From Sporosarcina globispora (GTDB lineage Bacteria; Bacillota; Bacilli; Bacillales; Cytobacillaceae), in NCBI RefSeq assembly GCF_001274725.1, contig NZ_LGUF01000007.1, positions 520,001-584,000 of the forward strand: DNA of 64,000 bases, given 5' to 3'. How positions within the stretch are numbered: the stretch's first letter is position 1; every line of letters begins with the position of its first letter. The position numbers and the translations under genes are program-made. Shown in pieces: positions 27,858-35,541 of the stretch. The notes under the pieces are model-generated. The model did no database searches, had not been told where the DNA came from, and was given only the letters and a program-made list of their open reading frames with translations.

Positions 27858-28096
27858 TACGCGGGAATGCTTGGATTGGGACCGGATAAATTTGTTTAGT
27901 GCGCGGATTTACCTGGGTTGCGCGCGTTTGTTTTTCGATTACGCACGGATCCGGGGCCTTTGCGCGCGCATTTCCTTTAGTTATGTTTGCTTACTTACCT
28001 TGTGCGAGGGTGCACTGAGTTTGCGCGCGCTCCTTTTTCGATTACGCGCAGTTCCAGGACTTTTACGCTCGCTTTCACCCGGTTTATGCGCGGCAC
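27858..28096. repeat. GC-rich array with about 21-bp periodicity
   Basis: Roughly eleven short cores of the form TTRCGCGC (near 27860, 27901, 27920, 27942, 27962, 27988, 28002, 28023, 28044, 28065 and 28088) are separated by T-rich spacers. Steps are mostly 19-23 nt, with one double step and one irregular pair. Two spacers share TTTTTCGATTACGC. Because 21 is a multiple of three, it opens a false frame with a 7-residue peptide repeat (CARIS-like). Composition differs sharply from its AT-rich neighbourhood. It occupies the spoVT-yabM gap, beyond the 5' end of yabM. Confidence 0.7.
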
Positions 28097-28110
28097 TATC
28101 CCCAATCCAA

Positions 28111-28137
28111 AGAAAAAAGGCAGCATTCCGCTGCCCC
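28111..28137 (-). terminator. Terminator after spoVT
   Basis: GGCAGC-GGAAT-GCTGCC stem followed by TTTTTTCTTT on the minus strand, 20 nt after the spoVT stop. Confidence 0.88.
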
Positions 28138-28156
28138 TTTCATTAAGTATCCATTT

Positions 28157-28693
28157 TTATGATTCCATTTGTCTGGCAAGGAAGCCTGCAGCTGTTTCAA
28201 CTGCTTTTTGTTCCACGTCGCCCAGTGAATCTTCTTTTGCAAAAATGATAACTGCTCCTATTGGGTCGCCGTTTGCAATGATTGGGCCAATTGTATAAGC
28301 GGAGGAAGATTCTGTGTGCCCGTCAACAAGCGAGATGTCGCCTGACTGGTTAACAAGGACGGAACTGCGCTCTTCCATTGTTTTTTCAACAAGATCGCTT
28401 ATGTTTTTGTTTAAGTAATCTTTTTTGGAACCGCCTGCAACAGCAATGTAAGTATCTCTGTCACAGATTAACACTGGATTTCCCAGGCTGTCATATAATG
28501 CTTCTGCATATTCTTTTGCAAAATCGCTCAGTTCACTAATTGGTGAATATTTCTTTAAGATGACTTCTCCATCACGATCTACGAAAATCTCCAGCGGGTC
28601 CCCTTCACGAATACGCAGTGTTCTGCGAATTTCTTTAGGAATTACTACACGACCCAAATCATCGATACGACGAACTATACCTGTTGCTTTCAT
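28157..28693 (-). CDS. spoVT: Stage V sporulation protein T, AbrB-like regulator
   Basis: 178 residues, the same length as in B. subtilis. N-terminal swapped-hairpin AbrB DNA-binding domain (1-50; TGIVRRIDDLGRVVIPKEIR) and a C-terminal GAF-like domain (about 56-178). It tunes sigma-G-dependent forespore genes. The ATG at 28691-28693 fits the AbrB family N terminus (MKATGIVRR) with GTGAGG upstream; a longer open frame running into the repeat is spurious. A family I copy begins 34 nt upstream. Confidence 0.96.
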   Translation of the reverse strand: MKATGIVRRIDDLGRVVIPKEIRRTLRIREGDPLEIFVDRDGEVILKKYSPISELSDFAKEYAEALYDSLGNPVLICDRDTYIAVAGGSKKDYLNKNISDLVEKTMEERSSVLVNQSGDISLVDGHTESSSAYTIGPIIANGDPIGAVIIFAKEDSLGDVEQKAVETAAGFLARQMES

Positions 28694-28726
28694 CCAACGT
28701 TGCCTCACTTTCATCTGATGATTTAT

Positions 28727-28965
28727 AGAAAAGCGGAAGCGCACATCAAGATATATGAACATCTGCTAAAAACCGCCATGTCCTGTGGCGAACGCAGATG
28801 CCAGCACATCCTGTGCCAGTCCGACAAGCATAAGACGAATCACGCAGGAAACCTCTCAAAGCTCGCTTTGGTCGGGCGATGTATCGCTGCCGAAGCGTTC
28901 CTTGTCCTGATTTCTGGAGTGATTTGGCTTATGACTCGAGGAGCTAGGCGCTGGAGCTAGACAAC
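28727..28965 (+). repeat. Family I repeat, divergent long copy with cassette
   Basis: Left end AGAAAAGCGGAAGCGCA, TCCT-loop cassette (28760-28816), a divergent middle (GACAAGCATAAGACGAATCA to GGCTTATGACTCGAGGAG), right end TAGGCGCTGGAGCTAGACAA. The ends and cassette are conserved while the middle stem differs from the copies at 10216 and 49660. Lies between mfd and spoVT. Confidence 0.85.
28760..28816 (-). repeat. Hairpin cassette (TCCT-loop module), copy 3
   Basis: CATCTGC (28760-28766) pairs with GCAGATG (28794-28800) around GCCAT-GTCCT-GTGGC; then GCAC-ATCCT-GTGC (28804-28816). The outer stem sequence differs from copies 1 and 2 while the inner hairpin and the TCCT loops are kept. Confidence 0.75.
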
Positions 28966-29226
28966 TCTATATCCAGCGAAGCACTTACTCTTTCCTCTTT
29001 TGGCTATGATCCATAATTGGGAGAAAATGAATGCATCGCCATGTTTGAACTTAGTATCTTTCATATGGAAAGTTATATACGTGCACAAAAACTTTTTCTC
29101 ATAGATGTTATTCATTCCAAATTCGGATAAACATTCCAAATGATCCTTCAACTTAAAAATACCCTCGTCAGAAAGAGATAAACATTTCTATTGTTTCATT
29201 TTATTGACAGCAATGTTTCCATAAAT
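28966..29226. other. Spacer between mfd and the spoVT-side repeat, no gene called
   Basis: AT-rich 261 nt. On the minus strand an open frame (about 28957-29151) encodes a protein-like but unrecognised peptide starting from TTG; it has no convincing ribosome binding site and runs into the repeat. I see no terminator for mfd here: neither an inverted repeat nor a T-run close to its stop. Confidence 0.4.
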
Positions 29227-32200
29227 TTACACAGTTGGATGTTCTTGCTCTTTTTTAGCTTCCTGCATTCCTTTAATCACTTCGTATGCAATGTTGAGCC
29301 ATTCATTTGTTTTTACGCCTTTAATGTGGAGGACAGCTTTCAGTTTCTTCCCGTCCATACCCAGGCCAATCATTCTGCCGTATTTGCTGGTGATCTGGAA
29401 AATCTTTTGGCCGTCTATATTTTCGCTCGCTTTTTCCGTTAAAAGAATCAGCACTTCCTGTTTCGATTGCTTAACTGTCTCGACTCCTGCAAGTTCACCG
29501 TAAACCTTCATTTCAGCAATCTGGAATAAGTAACCTACCTCATCCGGATACTCGCCAAAACGGTCGATCATCTCATCCTGAAGCTCTTCCACATCTTCAA
29601 GCGAAGAAATGCCTCTGAAGCGCTTATACATTTCTATTTTCTGATGGCCATCAGACAAGTAGAAATCAGGAATATAGGCATCAACATCCAGATCGATTTC
29701 AATTTTAGCCGGTTTTTCCTCGACGCCGTCCAGCTTATCTTTCCGTTCTTCAATCGCTTCTTTAAGCATTTGAGAATACAGATCAAAACCGACAGAGTCG
29801 ATAAATCCGTGCTGTTCGGCTCCAAGCAGATTGCCGGCGCCCCTGATGGACAAATCCCGCATGGCAATTTTGAAACCTGAACCGAGCTCTGTAAATTCTT
29901 TTATAGCCTGAAGCCGCTTTTCAGCTACTTCCGTTAATACCTTATCTTTTCGGTAAGTGAAATACGCGTAGGCAACCCGGTTGGAACGGCCAACCCGTCC
30001 CCTAAGCTGATAAAGCTGGGACAGACCCATTTTGTCTGCATCATGGACAATCAGCGTGTTGACATTCGGAATATCAACGCCTGTTTCAATGATCGTTGTG
30101 CTGACAAGAACATCGGACTCGCCTTCAAGGAAGCTTAACATAACAGATTCTAACTCATTTTCCGTCATTTTCCCATGGGCATATGTTACCCTTGCATCTG
30201 GAACTAACATGGATATTTCCTCGGCTTTTCGCTCTATATCTTCCACTCGGTTATATAGAAAATAGACCTGTCCATCCCTCGCCAGTTCCCTTTCAATCGC
30301 TTCACGAACCAAAGCTCCATTATATTCCATCACATAAGTCTGGACCGGGAATCGGTTCTCAGGCGGTGTTTCAATAACAGATAGGTCCCTAACGCCCAGC
30401 ATTGACATATGAAGGGTTCTTGGGATCGGCGTTGCTGTCAGTGTAAGGACATCTACATTCGTCTTAAGCTGCTTGATCTTCTCTTTATGCGTAACGCCAA
30501 AGCGCTGCTCTTCATCGATAATGAGCAGGCCTAAATCTCTATACTGGATATCCTTTGATAAAATCCGGTGTGTGCCGACAACTACATCAATAGTCCCTGC
30601 CTTTAGGCCTTTAAGGGTTTCTGTCTGCTGCTTTTTCGTTCTGAACCGGCTTAAAAGCCCAATCTCAATCGGATAATCCTGGAATCGTTCTCTCATCGTT
30701 TCATAATGCTGCTGAGCAAGGATGGTCGTCGGAACAAGGATGGCAACCTGTTTTCCATCCGCAATCGCCTTAAAGGCAGCACGGATGGCCACTTCGGTTT
30801 TCCCATAGCCCACATCTCCGCATAATAAGCGGTCCATTGGACGCTCTCTCTCCATATCTTTCTTAATTTCATGGATGGAGCGGATCTGATCTTCTGTTTC
30901 CTGGTACTGGAAGGCCGCTTCAAATTCCCTTTGCATATCTCCATCAGGACTGAACGCATACCCTTTTGAAGCTTCGCGCTCTGCATAAAGCTTAATCAGA
31001 TCATCTGCAATATCCTGAACAGATGATTGAACCTTCTTTTTAACCCGCTTCCAGTCATTTCCGCCAAGCTTATAAATTTTTGGCTCTTTTGCTTCCGAAC
31101 CAACATATTTCTGGACAAGCTCAATCTGCTCCACTGGCACATACAGTTTGTCGCTGCCCTGGTAGCGGATATGGAGATAATCTTTGTGAACCCCGTTAAT
31201 CCCAAGGGTTTCGATTCCCAAATATTTTCCGATCCCGTGATTGACGTGAACGACGTAATCTCCAACCTTCAGTTCAGAATAGCTTTTAATTCTTTCTGCA
31301 TTCGACAGCTTTTGCCGGCGGGCTTTCTTTTTCGTCCGCTTGTTAAAAAGCTCCTCTTCCGTAATAACAGCCAGCTTTTGGCTTGGAAGCTCAAAGCCGG
31401 TCTGCAGACTGCCTTCTGAAATTTGGATTTTCCCTGTCAAAATTGGGTCATCCGCATTCACAAATGCCGCTTCAATCTCGTAGTCTTCAAGCACTCTTTG
31501 AAGCTTCTTGATCCGCTCTTCATCCGGCCCTAGGAATACGACCGAATATCTGCCTTTTTTCCATCTGTCCAGCTCACTTTTCAGCACGTGCATCTGTCCA
31601 TGGAAATTCTGCATTTGCTTGCATGTAATATTAATGATGTTTTGCGGATTCGTATTCGGGACATGCCTCAGGAACAAGGACATGTATGTGATTGGATGCT
31701 TTGAACGATGCAAAAATTCTTTTAGAGTGTGAGATACCTTCACATCATGAATAATCTCGCCCTCACCTAAAAGGCTTGTGTACCACTCCGCCTCTTCCTT
31801 ATCAAGGGAGTCGTTCATTTCCTGCACACGGCTGATTTCATCAATAAAAATTAAGCCATTCTTCGGTAGATAGTCTACTAAACTACTTCCTTCCTCAAAG
31901 GCAAACGATAAGTATTTGAAAAGCTGTTCAGGCTTGTTTCCCATTCTCAGCTGTTCTAATTCATAGCCAACATTCTGTGCCAGCTGTGTTTTGGCTTTTT
32001 CATCTTTTAATTTTTTCAGGCTTGATCCCAGGCCATTTTCCAGTTTTTCAATTAATGTTTGGAAATGTCCCGCATCAAGTGGGATCTCAGTTGCCGGCCC
32101 AATGGATATTTCGGTTAATTTTTCTTTCGATCTTTGGTCCTCCAAAGAGAAAGTCCGGATGGAATCAACTTCCGTATCAAAAAGCTCAATTCGGATTGGA

Positions 32201-32766
32201 TCAGCTTCAGTCAGCGGATAGATATCAATGATTCCTCCCCTGACACTGAACTCTCCTGGCGAAGATACCATTTCTGAACGGACATAGCCCATTTGGACAA
32301 AGCTTTTTAATTGCTCATTTGTCAGTTCATCGCCAATTTTTAAAGACAGCTGGTATTTCTGCCAATGGCTTGGAGGCGGAAGAATTTTTCTCAACCCGGC
32401 CATCGGGACGATCATGATTCCCGTTTTATGTTTGCTCCAATAATTTAAAGCCTCAATCCGCTGGGCCTTTAACTCCGGGCTTGCAATCCCGATTTCCGCT
32501 GCAATCAGTTCATTTGCAGGATATAAAAATATTTCCGATTCTCCGGCCAGATTGACGATATCATCATATAGCTTCTGTGCCTGCAGAAGGTTGTGGGTTA
32601 CAACCAGCATCGGCCTACCCGACTGCTCATATATGGAAGACAAGAACAAGGTGCGCGCCGATCCTGATAATCCGGCAAGCATTTGCTCCCTTAGTCCTTC
32701 CTCTATGCCAGACAAGATGGAACTTACATCATCCTGCCGGCTAATAATCTTTTTAAGACCTAACAT
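29227..32766 (-). CDS. mfd: Transcription-repair coupling factor Mfd
   Basis: Removes stalled RNA polymerase at lesions and recruits UvrA. 1179 residues, full length. N-terminal UvrB-like damage module, the RNA polymerase-interaction (CarD/TRCF Tudor) domain with GDYVVHVNHGIGKYLGI near 500, the translocase with Walker A GDVGYGKTEVA, DEEQ box IIDEEQRFG, LTATPIPRTLHMSM and QLRGRVGRS, and the C-terminal TRCF domain. ATG after AGGAGGGG. A family I repeat ends 17 nt upstream of the ATG. In B. subtilis it lies between fin and spoVT, as here. Confidence 0.97.
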   Translation of the reverse strand: MLGLKKIISRQDDVSSILSGIEEGLREQMLAGLSGSARTLFLSSIYEQSGRPMLVVTHNLLQAQKLYDDIVNLAGESEIFLYPANELIAAEIGIASPELKAQRIEALNYWSKHKTGIMIVPMAGLRKILPPPSHWQKYQLSLKIGDELTNEQLKSFVQMGYVRSEMVSSPGEFSVRGGIIDIYPLTEADPIRIELFDTEVDSIRTFSLEDQRSKEKLTEISIGPATEIPLDAGHFQTLIEKLENGLGSSLKKLKDEKAKTQLAQNVGYELEQLRMGNKPEQLFKYLSFAFEEGSSLVDYLPKNGLIFIDEISRVQEMNDSLDKEEAEWYTSLLGEGEIIHDVKVSHTLKEFLHRSKHPITYMSLFLRHVPNTNPQNIINITCKQMQNFHGQMHVLKSELDRWKKGRYSVVFLGPDEERIKKLQRVLEDYEIEAAFVNADDPILTGKIQISEGSLQTGFELPSQKLAVITEEELFNKRTKKKARRQKLSNAERIKSYSELKVGDYVVHVNHGIGKYLGIETLGINGVHKDYLHIRYQGSDKLYVPVEQIELVQKYVGSEAKEPKIYKLGGNDWKRVKKKVQSSVQDIADDLIKLYAEREASKGYAFSPDGDMQREFEAAFQYQETEDQIRSIHEIKKDMERERPMDRLLCGDVGYGKTEVAIRAAFKAIADGKQVAILVPTTILAQQHYETMRERFQDYPIEIGLLSRFRTKKQQTETLKGLKAGTIDVVVGTHRILSKDIQYRDLGLLIIDEEQRFGVTHKEKIKQLKTNVDVLTLTATPIPRTLHMSMLGVRDLSVIETPPENRFPVQTYVMEYNGALVREAIERELARDGQVYFLYNRVEDIERKAEEISMLVPDARVTYAHGKMTENELESVMLSFLEGESDVLVSTTIIETGVDIPNVNTLIVHDADKMGLSQLYQLRGRVGRSNRVAYAYFTYRKDKVLTEVAEKRLQAIKEFTELGSGFKIAMRDLSIRGAGNLLGAEQHGFIDSVGFDLYSQMLKEAIEERKDKLDGVEEKPAKIEIDLDVDAYIPDFYLSDGHQKIEMYKRFRGISSLEDVEELQDEMIDRFGEYPDEVGYLFQIAEMKVYGELAGVETVKQSKQEVLILLTEKASENIDGQKIFQITSKYGRMIGLGMDGKKLKAVLHIKGVKTNEWLNIAYEVIKGMQEAKKEQEHPTV

Positions 32767-32782
32767 GAAAGCCCCTCCTATT

Positions 32783-32921
32783 AGAAAAGCGCAAGCGCCT
32801 CGATTACCCCCGACAAGTATAAGACGAGCCTCACAGAAAGGCGTTCTTTGCCTTTTGGGAGGGTAGGCTTATGACCTCCGAGGGGGTAGGCGCTGGAGCT
32901 AGACAATTCTCAAAGTTCAAA
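32783..32921 (+). repeat. Family I repeat, long form, upstream of mfd
   Basis: AGAAAAGCGCAAGCGCCTCG at the left, GGCGCTGGAGCTAGACAATT plus TCAAAGTTCAAA tail at the right, with paired ACCCCCGA/CCGAGGGGGT arms and a middle AGGCGTTCTTTGCCTTTTGGG. The left edge is 17 nt from the mfd start codon and abuts its ribosome binding site. Confidence 0.9.
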
Positions 32922-32939
32922 AATTCCCTTTATCTTTTT

Positions 32940-33018
32940 AAAGCACAAGCGTCTTGACCGCCCCCGACTCCTCTAGGGGCAGGCGCTGGAGCTAGACAGG
33001 TTCAAAGTTACAAGAGAT
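32940..33018 (+). repeat. Family I repeat, short form
   Basis: AAAGCACAAGCGTCTTGACC, then GCCCCCGACTCCTCTAGGGGC and AGGCGCTGGAGCTAGACAGG with the TTCAAAGTT tail. The middle module is missing. It sits 18 nt from the long copy upstream of mfd, so the two are in tandem. From 33019 to 33220 there is no gene; a possible further remnant (AAAAGCGCTCAGG, 33033) is too weak to count. Confidence 0.8.
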
Positions 33019-33220
33019 TTTTTCTTTTAAAAGCGCTCAGGACGCCCGGGCAGTTTAACCGCCAAAAAGCAGATGTCAATCCGGCCCTATGGTGCCAGAT
33101 AACTGACAGTCTGCAAAATCCATTTTAACTATCATTAATCTTACTAAATAAAATATAGATGCAACAAGAATCTATAGAACGGTTTCTATCAAATACAATG
33201 AGTGCCGTCAAAATAGAAAT

Positions 33221-33250
33221 AGAAAAATGCTTTGGATCATCTCCAAAGCT
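33221..33250 (-). terminator. Terminator after fin
   Basis: GCTTTGG/CCAAAGC stem with a 6-nt loop then ATTTTTC on the minus strand, 2 nt beyond the fin stop. Confidence 0.8.
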
Positions 33251-33252
33251 TG

Positions 33253-33483
33253 TTAATGAATAATAAAGTCCTGCTGATGATAATCCGGATTGCGCTCAAG
33301 CGATTCCTGGCAATCCTCACAGATGGCTTTTACATGCATATCTCCTGATTGATCATATGAGATCATTTCCTGGCGCTCCTGATCGTCTAGCTTATGGAAG
33401 CCCAGCTGCTCTGTATAAACAGAGCTGTTTTCTAACGAACCAATCTTTGTTCCGCAATGACGGCAATGATAATGGATAGCCAT
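33253..33483 (-). CDS. fin: Anti-sigma-F factor Fin (YabK)
   Basis: 76 residues, equal to the B. subtilis protein. Two CxxC pairs (CRHCGTKIG near the N terminus, CEDCQESLE near 55-58) bind zinc. Fin inhibits sigma-F-dependent transcription in the forespore to allow the switch to sigma-G. The ATG at 33481-33483 follows CGGGAGGGAC; nine upstream codons are not part of the family. A sigma-F promoter would be expected but I cannot define one in the 33484-33613 gap. Confidence 0.94.
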   Translation of the reverse strand: MAIHYHCRHCGTKIGSLENSSVYTEQLGFHKLDDQERQEMISYDQSGDMHVKAICEDCQESLERNPDYHQQDFIIH

Positions 33484-33613
33484 GCCTGTCCCTCCCGTTA
33501 AACTGTCCATGATTCTAGTATGGACCTTGGGCAGGGAACTTATTCATGCATCATGCAGCTGCCAGAAATGAGAAGATACATTATTCTATGATAAGATTTA
33601 TAAAATATGAAGA

Positions 33614-34174
33614 TTATTGATTAAAATCGTTCATTACCTGTAAAAATGGTTTTCTAAACCATTCCTCACAGGCATCTGCACATTTTTTAGCTACTTCGTC
33701 CATTATGGCCTGTTCTTCTTTAGAGAAGCGGCCCAGCACATAATCAGGTACCTTCATGCCGCTAGGCGGACGGTCTACGCCAACTCGTATTCTGTTAAAC
33801 TCCTGTGTCCCCAGATGCGCGATTGTAGATTTGATTCCATTATGGCCTCCTGCGCTCCCTTTCTGGCGGAGCCGAATCTTGCCTACGGGAAGATCCAGAT
33901 CATCATAAATGACCACAAGCTCATCATCATTAATATCAAAATAATCCATAACAGCCCGGATGGATTCTCCGGATAAATTCATATATGTAAGAGGTTTAAG
34001 CAGAAAAACTTTTTCTCCATTCACATAGCCTGTGCCAAATACGCCTTTCAGCTTGGCCTGATTCAAAGGAATATTCAGCCTGTCCGATAAAACATCAATC
34101 ACATCAAAGCCAATATTGTGCCTCGTTTTATCATATTGCTTGCCGGGATTCCCCAACCCTACAATCAGCTTCAT
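33614..34174 (-). CDS. pth: Peptidyl-tRNA hydrolase
   Basis: Releases tRNA from peptidyl-tRNA that drops off ribosomes (B. subtilis spoVC). 186 residues with [18 protein letters not shown] (catalytic His at about 20), [20 protein letters not shown] and [11 protein letters not shown] at 34172-34174 preceded by GGGGTGAG. A family I repeat ends 17 nt upstream of the ATG. Follows ctc in the conserved glmU-prs-ctc-pth-fin order, but here a ctc terminator and two repeat copies separate the two genes. Confidence 0.96.
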   Translation of the reverse strand: MKLIVGLGNPGKQYDKTRHNIGFDVIDVLSDRLNIPLNQAKLKGVFGTGYVNGEKVFLLKPLTYMNLSGESIRAVMDYFDINDDELVVIYDDLDLPVGKIRLRQKGSAGGHNGIKSTIAHLGTQEFNRIRVGVDRPPSGMKVPDYVLGRFSKEEQAIMDEVAKKCADACEEWFRKPFLQVMNDFNQ

Positions 34175-34190
34175 TTTCTCACCCCATATT

Positions 34191-34329
34191 AGAAAAGCGC
34201 AAGGCGCCCGCTTATCGGCGACAAGCATAAGGCAAGCCGGCATGAAGGTTGTTCTTTAACCTTTGTGACGGATTGACTTAGACCCGAGAGCCGATGGCGC
34301 CTAGAGCTAGACAGTTATCTAACTTCAGA
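34191..34329 (+). repeat. Family I repeat, divergent long copy upstream of pth
   Basis: Left end AGAAAAGCGCAAGGCGCCCG, right end GATGGCGCCTAGAGCTAGAC plus the AGTTATCTAACTTCAGAA tail. The middle stem (CCGGCATGAAGGTT with AACCTTTGTGACGG) has a different sequence from other copies but is still complementary. Left edge 17 nt from the pth ATG. Confidence 0.85.
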
Positions 34330-34350
34330 ATTATTAATTTTAATCTTTTA

Positions 34351-34398
34351 AGAAAAGCGCAAGGCGCCCCGGATTAACATGGCGCGTGCGCTGAACTT
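34351..34398 (+). repeat. Family I repeat, truncated copy
   Basis: AGAAAAGCGCAAGGCGCCCC then GGATTAACATGGCGCGTGCG and no right end. The left end is nearly identical to that of the copy at 34191, 160 nt away, so the two may derive from one another. The remaining part of the ctc-pth gap up to 34511 shows no gene. Confidence 0.65.
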
Positions 34399-34511
34399 AT
34401 TCAATTCTCTTTTTCATTATAGTAGAAAGTTTGTTGTTCGATAAGAGAATTCTATCCGAAGTTGCCCAGGTTCGGACTCATTCATTCCTGCTTCTCTTAT
34501 TTTGATGCCAA

Positions 34512-34547
34512 GCAAACAGGGGCTGGCCATTTTGCCAAGCCCCTGCA
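34512..34547 (-). terminator. Terminator after ctc
   Basis: CAGGGGCT/AGCCCCTG stem with a longer loop, TTTGCTT after it on the minus strand, about 19 nt beyond the ctc stop. The T-run is short. Confidence 0.65.
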
Positions 34548-34565
34548 AGAATAGATTCCCTGAGC

Positions 34566-35216
34566 TTATTCTTCACCTTTTTTATCTTCATCTGCTGTTG
34601 TTTCTCTGCCTTCTTCGTTATCAGGTGTGCCTGCTTCCTGTTCTTCACCGCTGTTGATTTCTTCTTCCTGCCTTGGAGGTAGGATGGAAGCGATAACCTC
34701 ATCTTCTTCATGATTGATTTCATAGCCGCGATCCGCTTTGATATCAGCGATTGTTAAGGTTTCATTCACCTGGAGATTCGTTACATCCACTTCAACAGAA
34801 GATGGAATATTATTCGGTGTCGCTGTGACAGAGACTTCATGCATGGATTGCTGCATAACGCCTCCATCTTTTACTCCCGCTGCATCCCCTGTCAAGACGA
34901 CGCGTACATCAGCAGTCATTTCCTTATTCATATCTACCGCAAGAAAATCGGCATGGACAATTTCATTTTTAATCGGATTGGATTGATAGTCACCAAGAAC
35001 CACTTCATGCTTGCTGCCGTCCACATCCAATGAAAATACACCGTTTCTGCCTACTTCTTTTATCGTCTTAAGAAAATTCGCTTCGCTTAAGTAGATGGAT
35101 TTGCTTTGAACTTTTGAACCATACACGACTGCCGGAATATTACCTTCCTTGCGCAGTGCTGTTAAATTGGAGTTGCGTGAACCTTTTCTTTCTTTTGCTT
35201 GCAATACAGCTGTCAT
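34566..35216 (-). CDS. ctc: General stress protein Ctc / ribosomal protein bL25
   Basis: 216 residues: N-terminal L25 5S-rRNA-binding domain (about 5-90; LRKEGNIPAVVYGSKVQSKS) and the C-terminal TL5/CTC beta domain (about 95-185; SSVEVDVTNLQVNETLTIAD), ending in an acidic disordered tail. Binds 5S rRNA in the large subunit. B. subtilis ctc has a sigma-B promoter; upstream here is a family II repeat (from 35251), leaving only about 34 nt of unique leader, so any such promoter must lie in or beyond the repeat. ATG with GAGGAAGGGG upstream. Confidence 0.95.
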   Translation of the reverse strand: MTAVLQAKERKGSRNSNLTALRKEGNIPAVVYGSKVQSKSIYLSEANFLKTIKEVGRNGVFSLDVDGSKHEVVLGDYQSNPIKNEIVHADFLAVDMNKEMTADVRVVLTGDAAGVKDGGVMQQSMHEVSVTATPNNIPSSVEVDVTNLQVNETLTIADIKADRGYEINHEEDEVIASILPPRQEEEINSGEEQEAGTPDNEEGRETTADEDKKGEE

Positions 35217-35250
35217 AAATACGTCCCCTTCCTCAATTAGAAAAATTTAT

Positions 35251-35406
35251 AAAGTGAAACTTCAATCAGTGGGGGTTTTTTCATCCCCCGCTGATTGTTA
35301 GTTGAACCAATCGGGCCTTTACGGGCAGTTTGACTCCCGCTTAGTCTCCTTTGATTCCTTTTAGTCTAGTAATGGGAGTCTTACTGCCCATTAGACTGTG
35401 ATAAAG
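35251..35406 (+). repeat. Family II two-hairpin repeat upstream of ctc
   Basis: The cleanest copy. Begins AAAGTGAAACTTCAATCAG. Hairpin 1: CAATCAG (35263-35269)/CTGATTG (35291-35297) with inner GGGGG/CCCCC. Link GAACCAATCGGGCCTTT. Hairpin 2: ACGGGCAGT (35321-35329)/ACTGCCCAT (35383-35391) with inner GACTCCC/GGGAGTC. Ends TAGACTGTGATAAA. It fills the ctc-prs gap together with the prs terminator. Confidence 0.88.
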
Positions 35407-35495
35407 TCTTCTCTATATAAAAAAATGCCCTAAAATGAGGAAGTCTAAACGTTTTTGTTTTTACAGTCTTATTTATTTTTTAGAAAGAACGCAGA

Positions 35496-35521
35496 CCAGG
35501 CTTGCTTTACAGCAAGCCTGG
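35496..35521 (-). terminator. Possible terminator after prs
   Basis: Perfect CCAGGCTTGC/GCAAGCCTGG stem with a 6-nt loop, 20 nt beyond the prs stop. The following minus-strand sequence (TCTGCGTTCTTTCT) is only moderately T-rich, so efficiency is uncertain. Confidence 0.55.
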
Positions 35522-35541
35522 ATTGGTTATTTAATTACCGA

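Noticed and set aside
27847..28146. 99-codon plus-strand frame with a repeated CARI/FDYAR-like peptide
   Set aside because: The peptide repeat is produced by the ~21-nt DNA periodicity; no ribosome binding site, and it overlaps the spoVT terminator.
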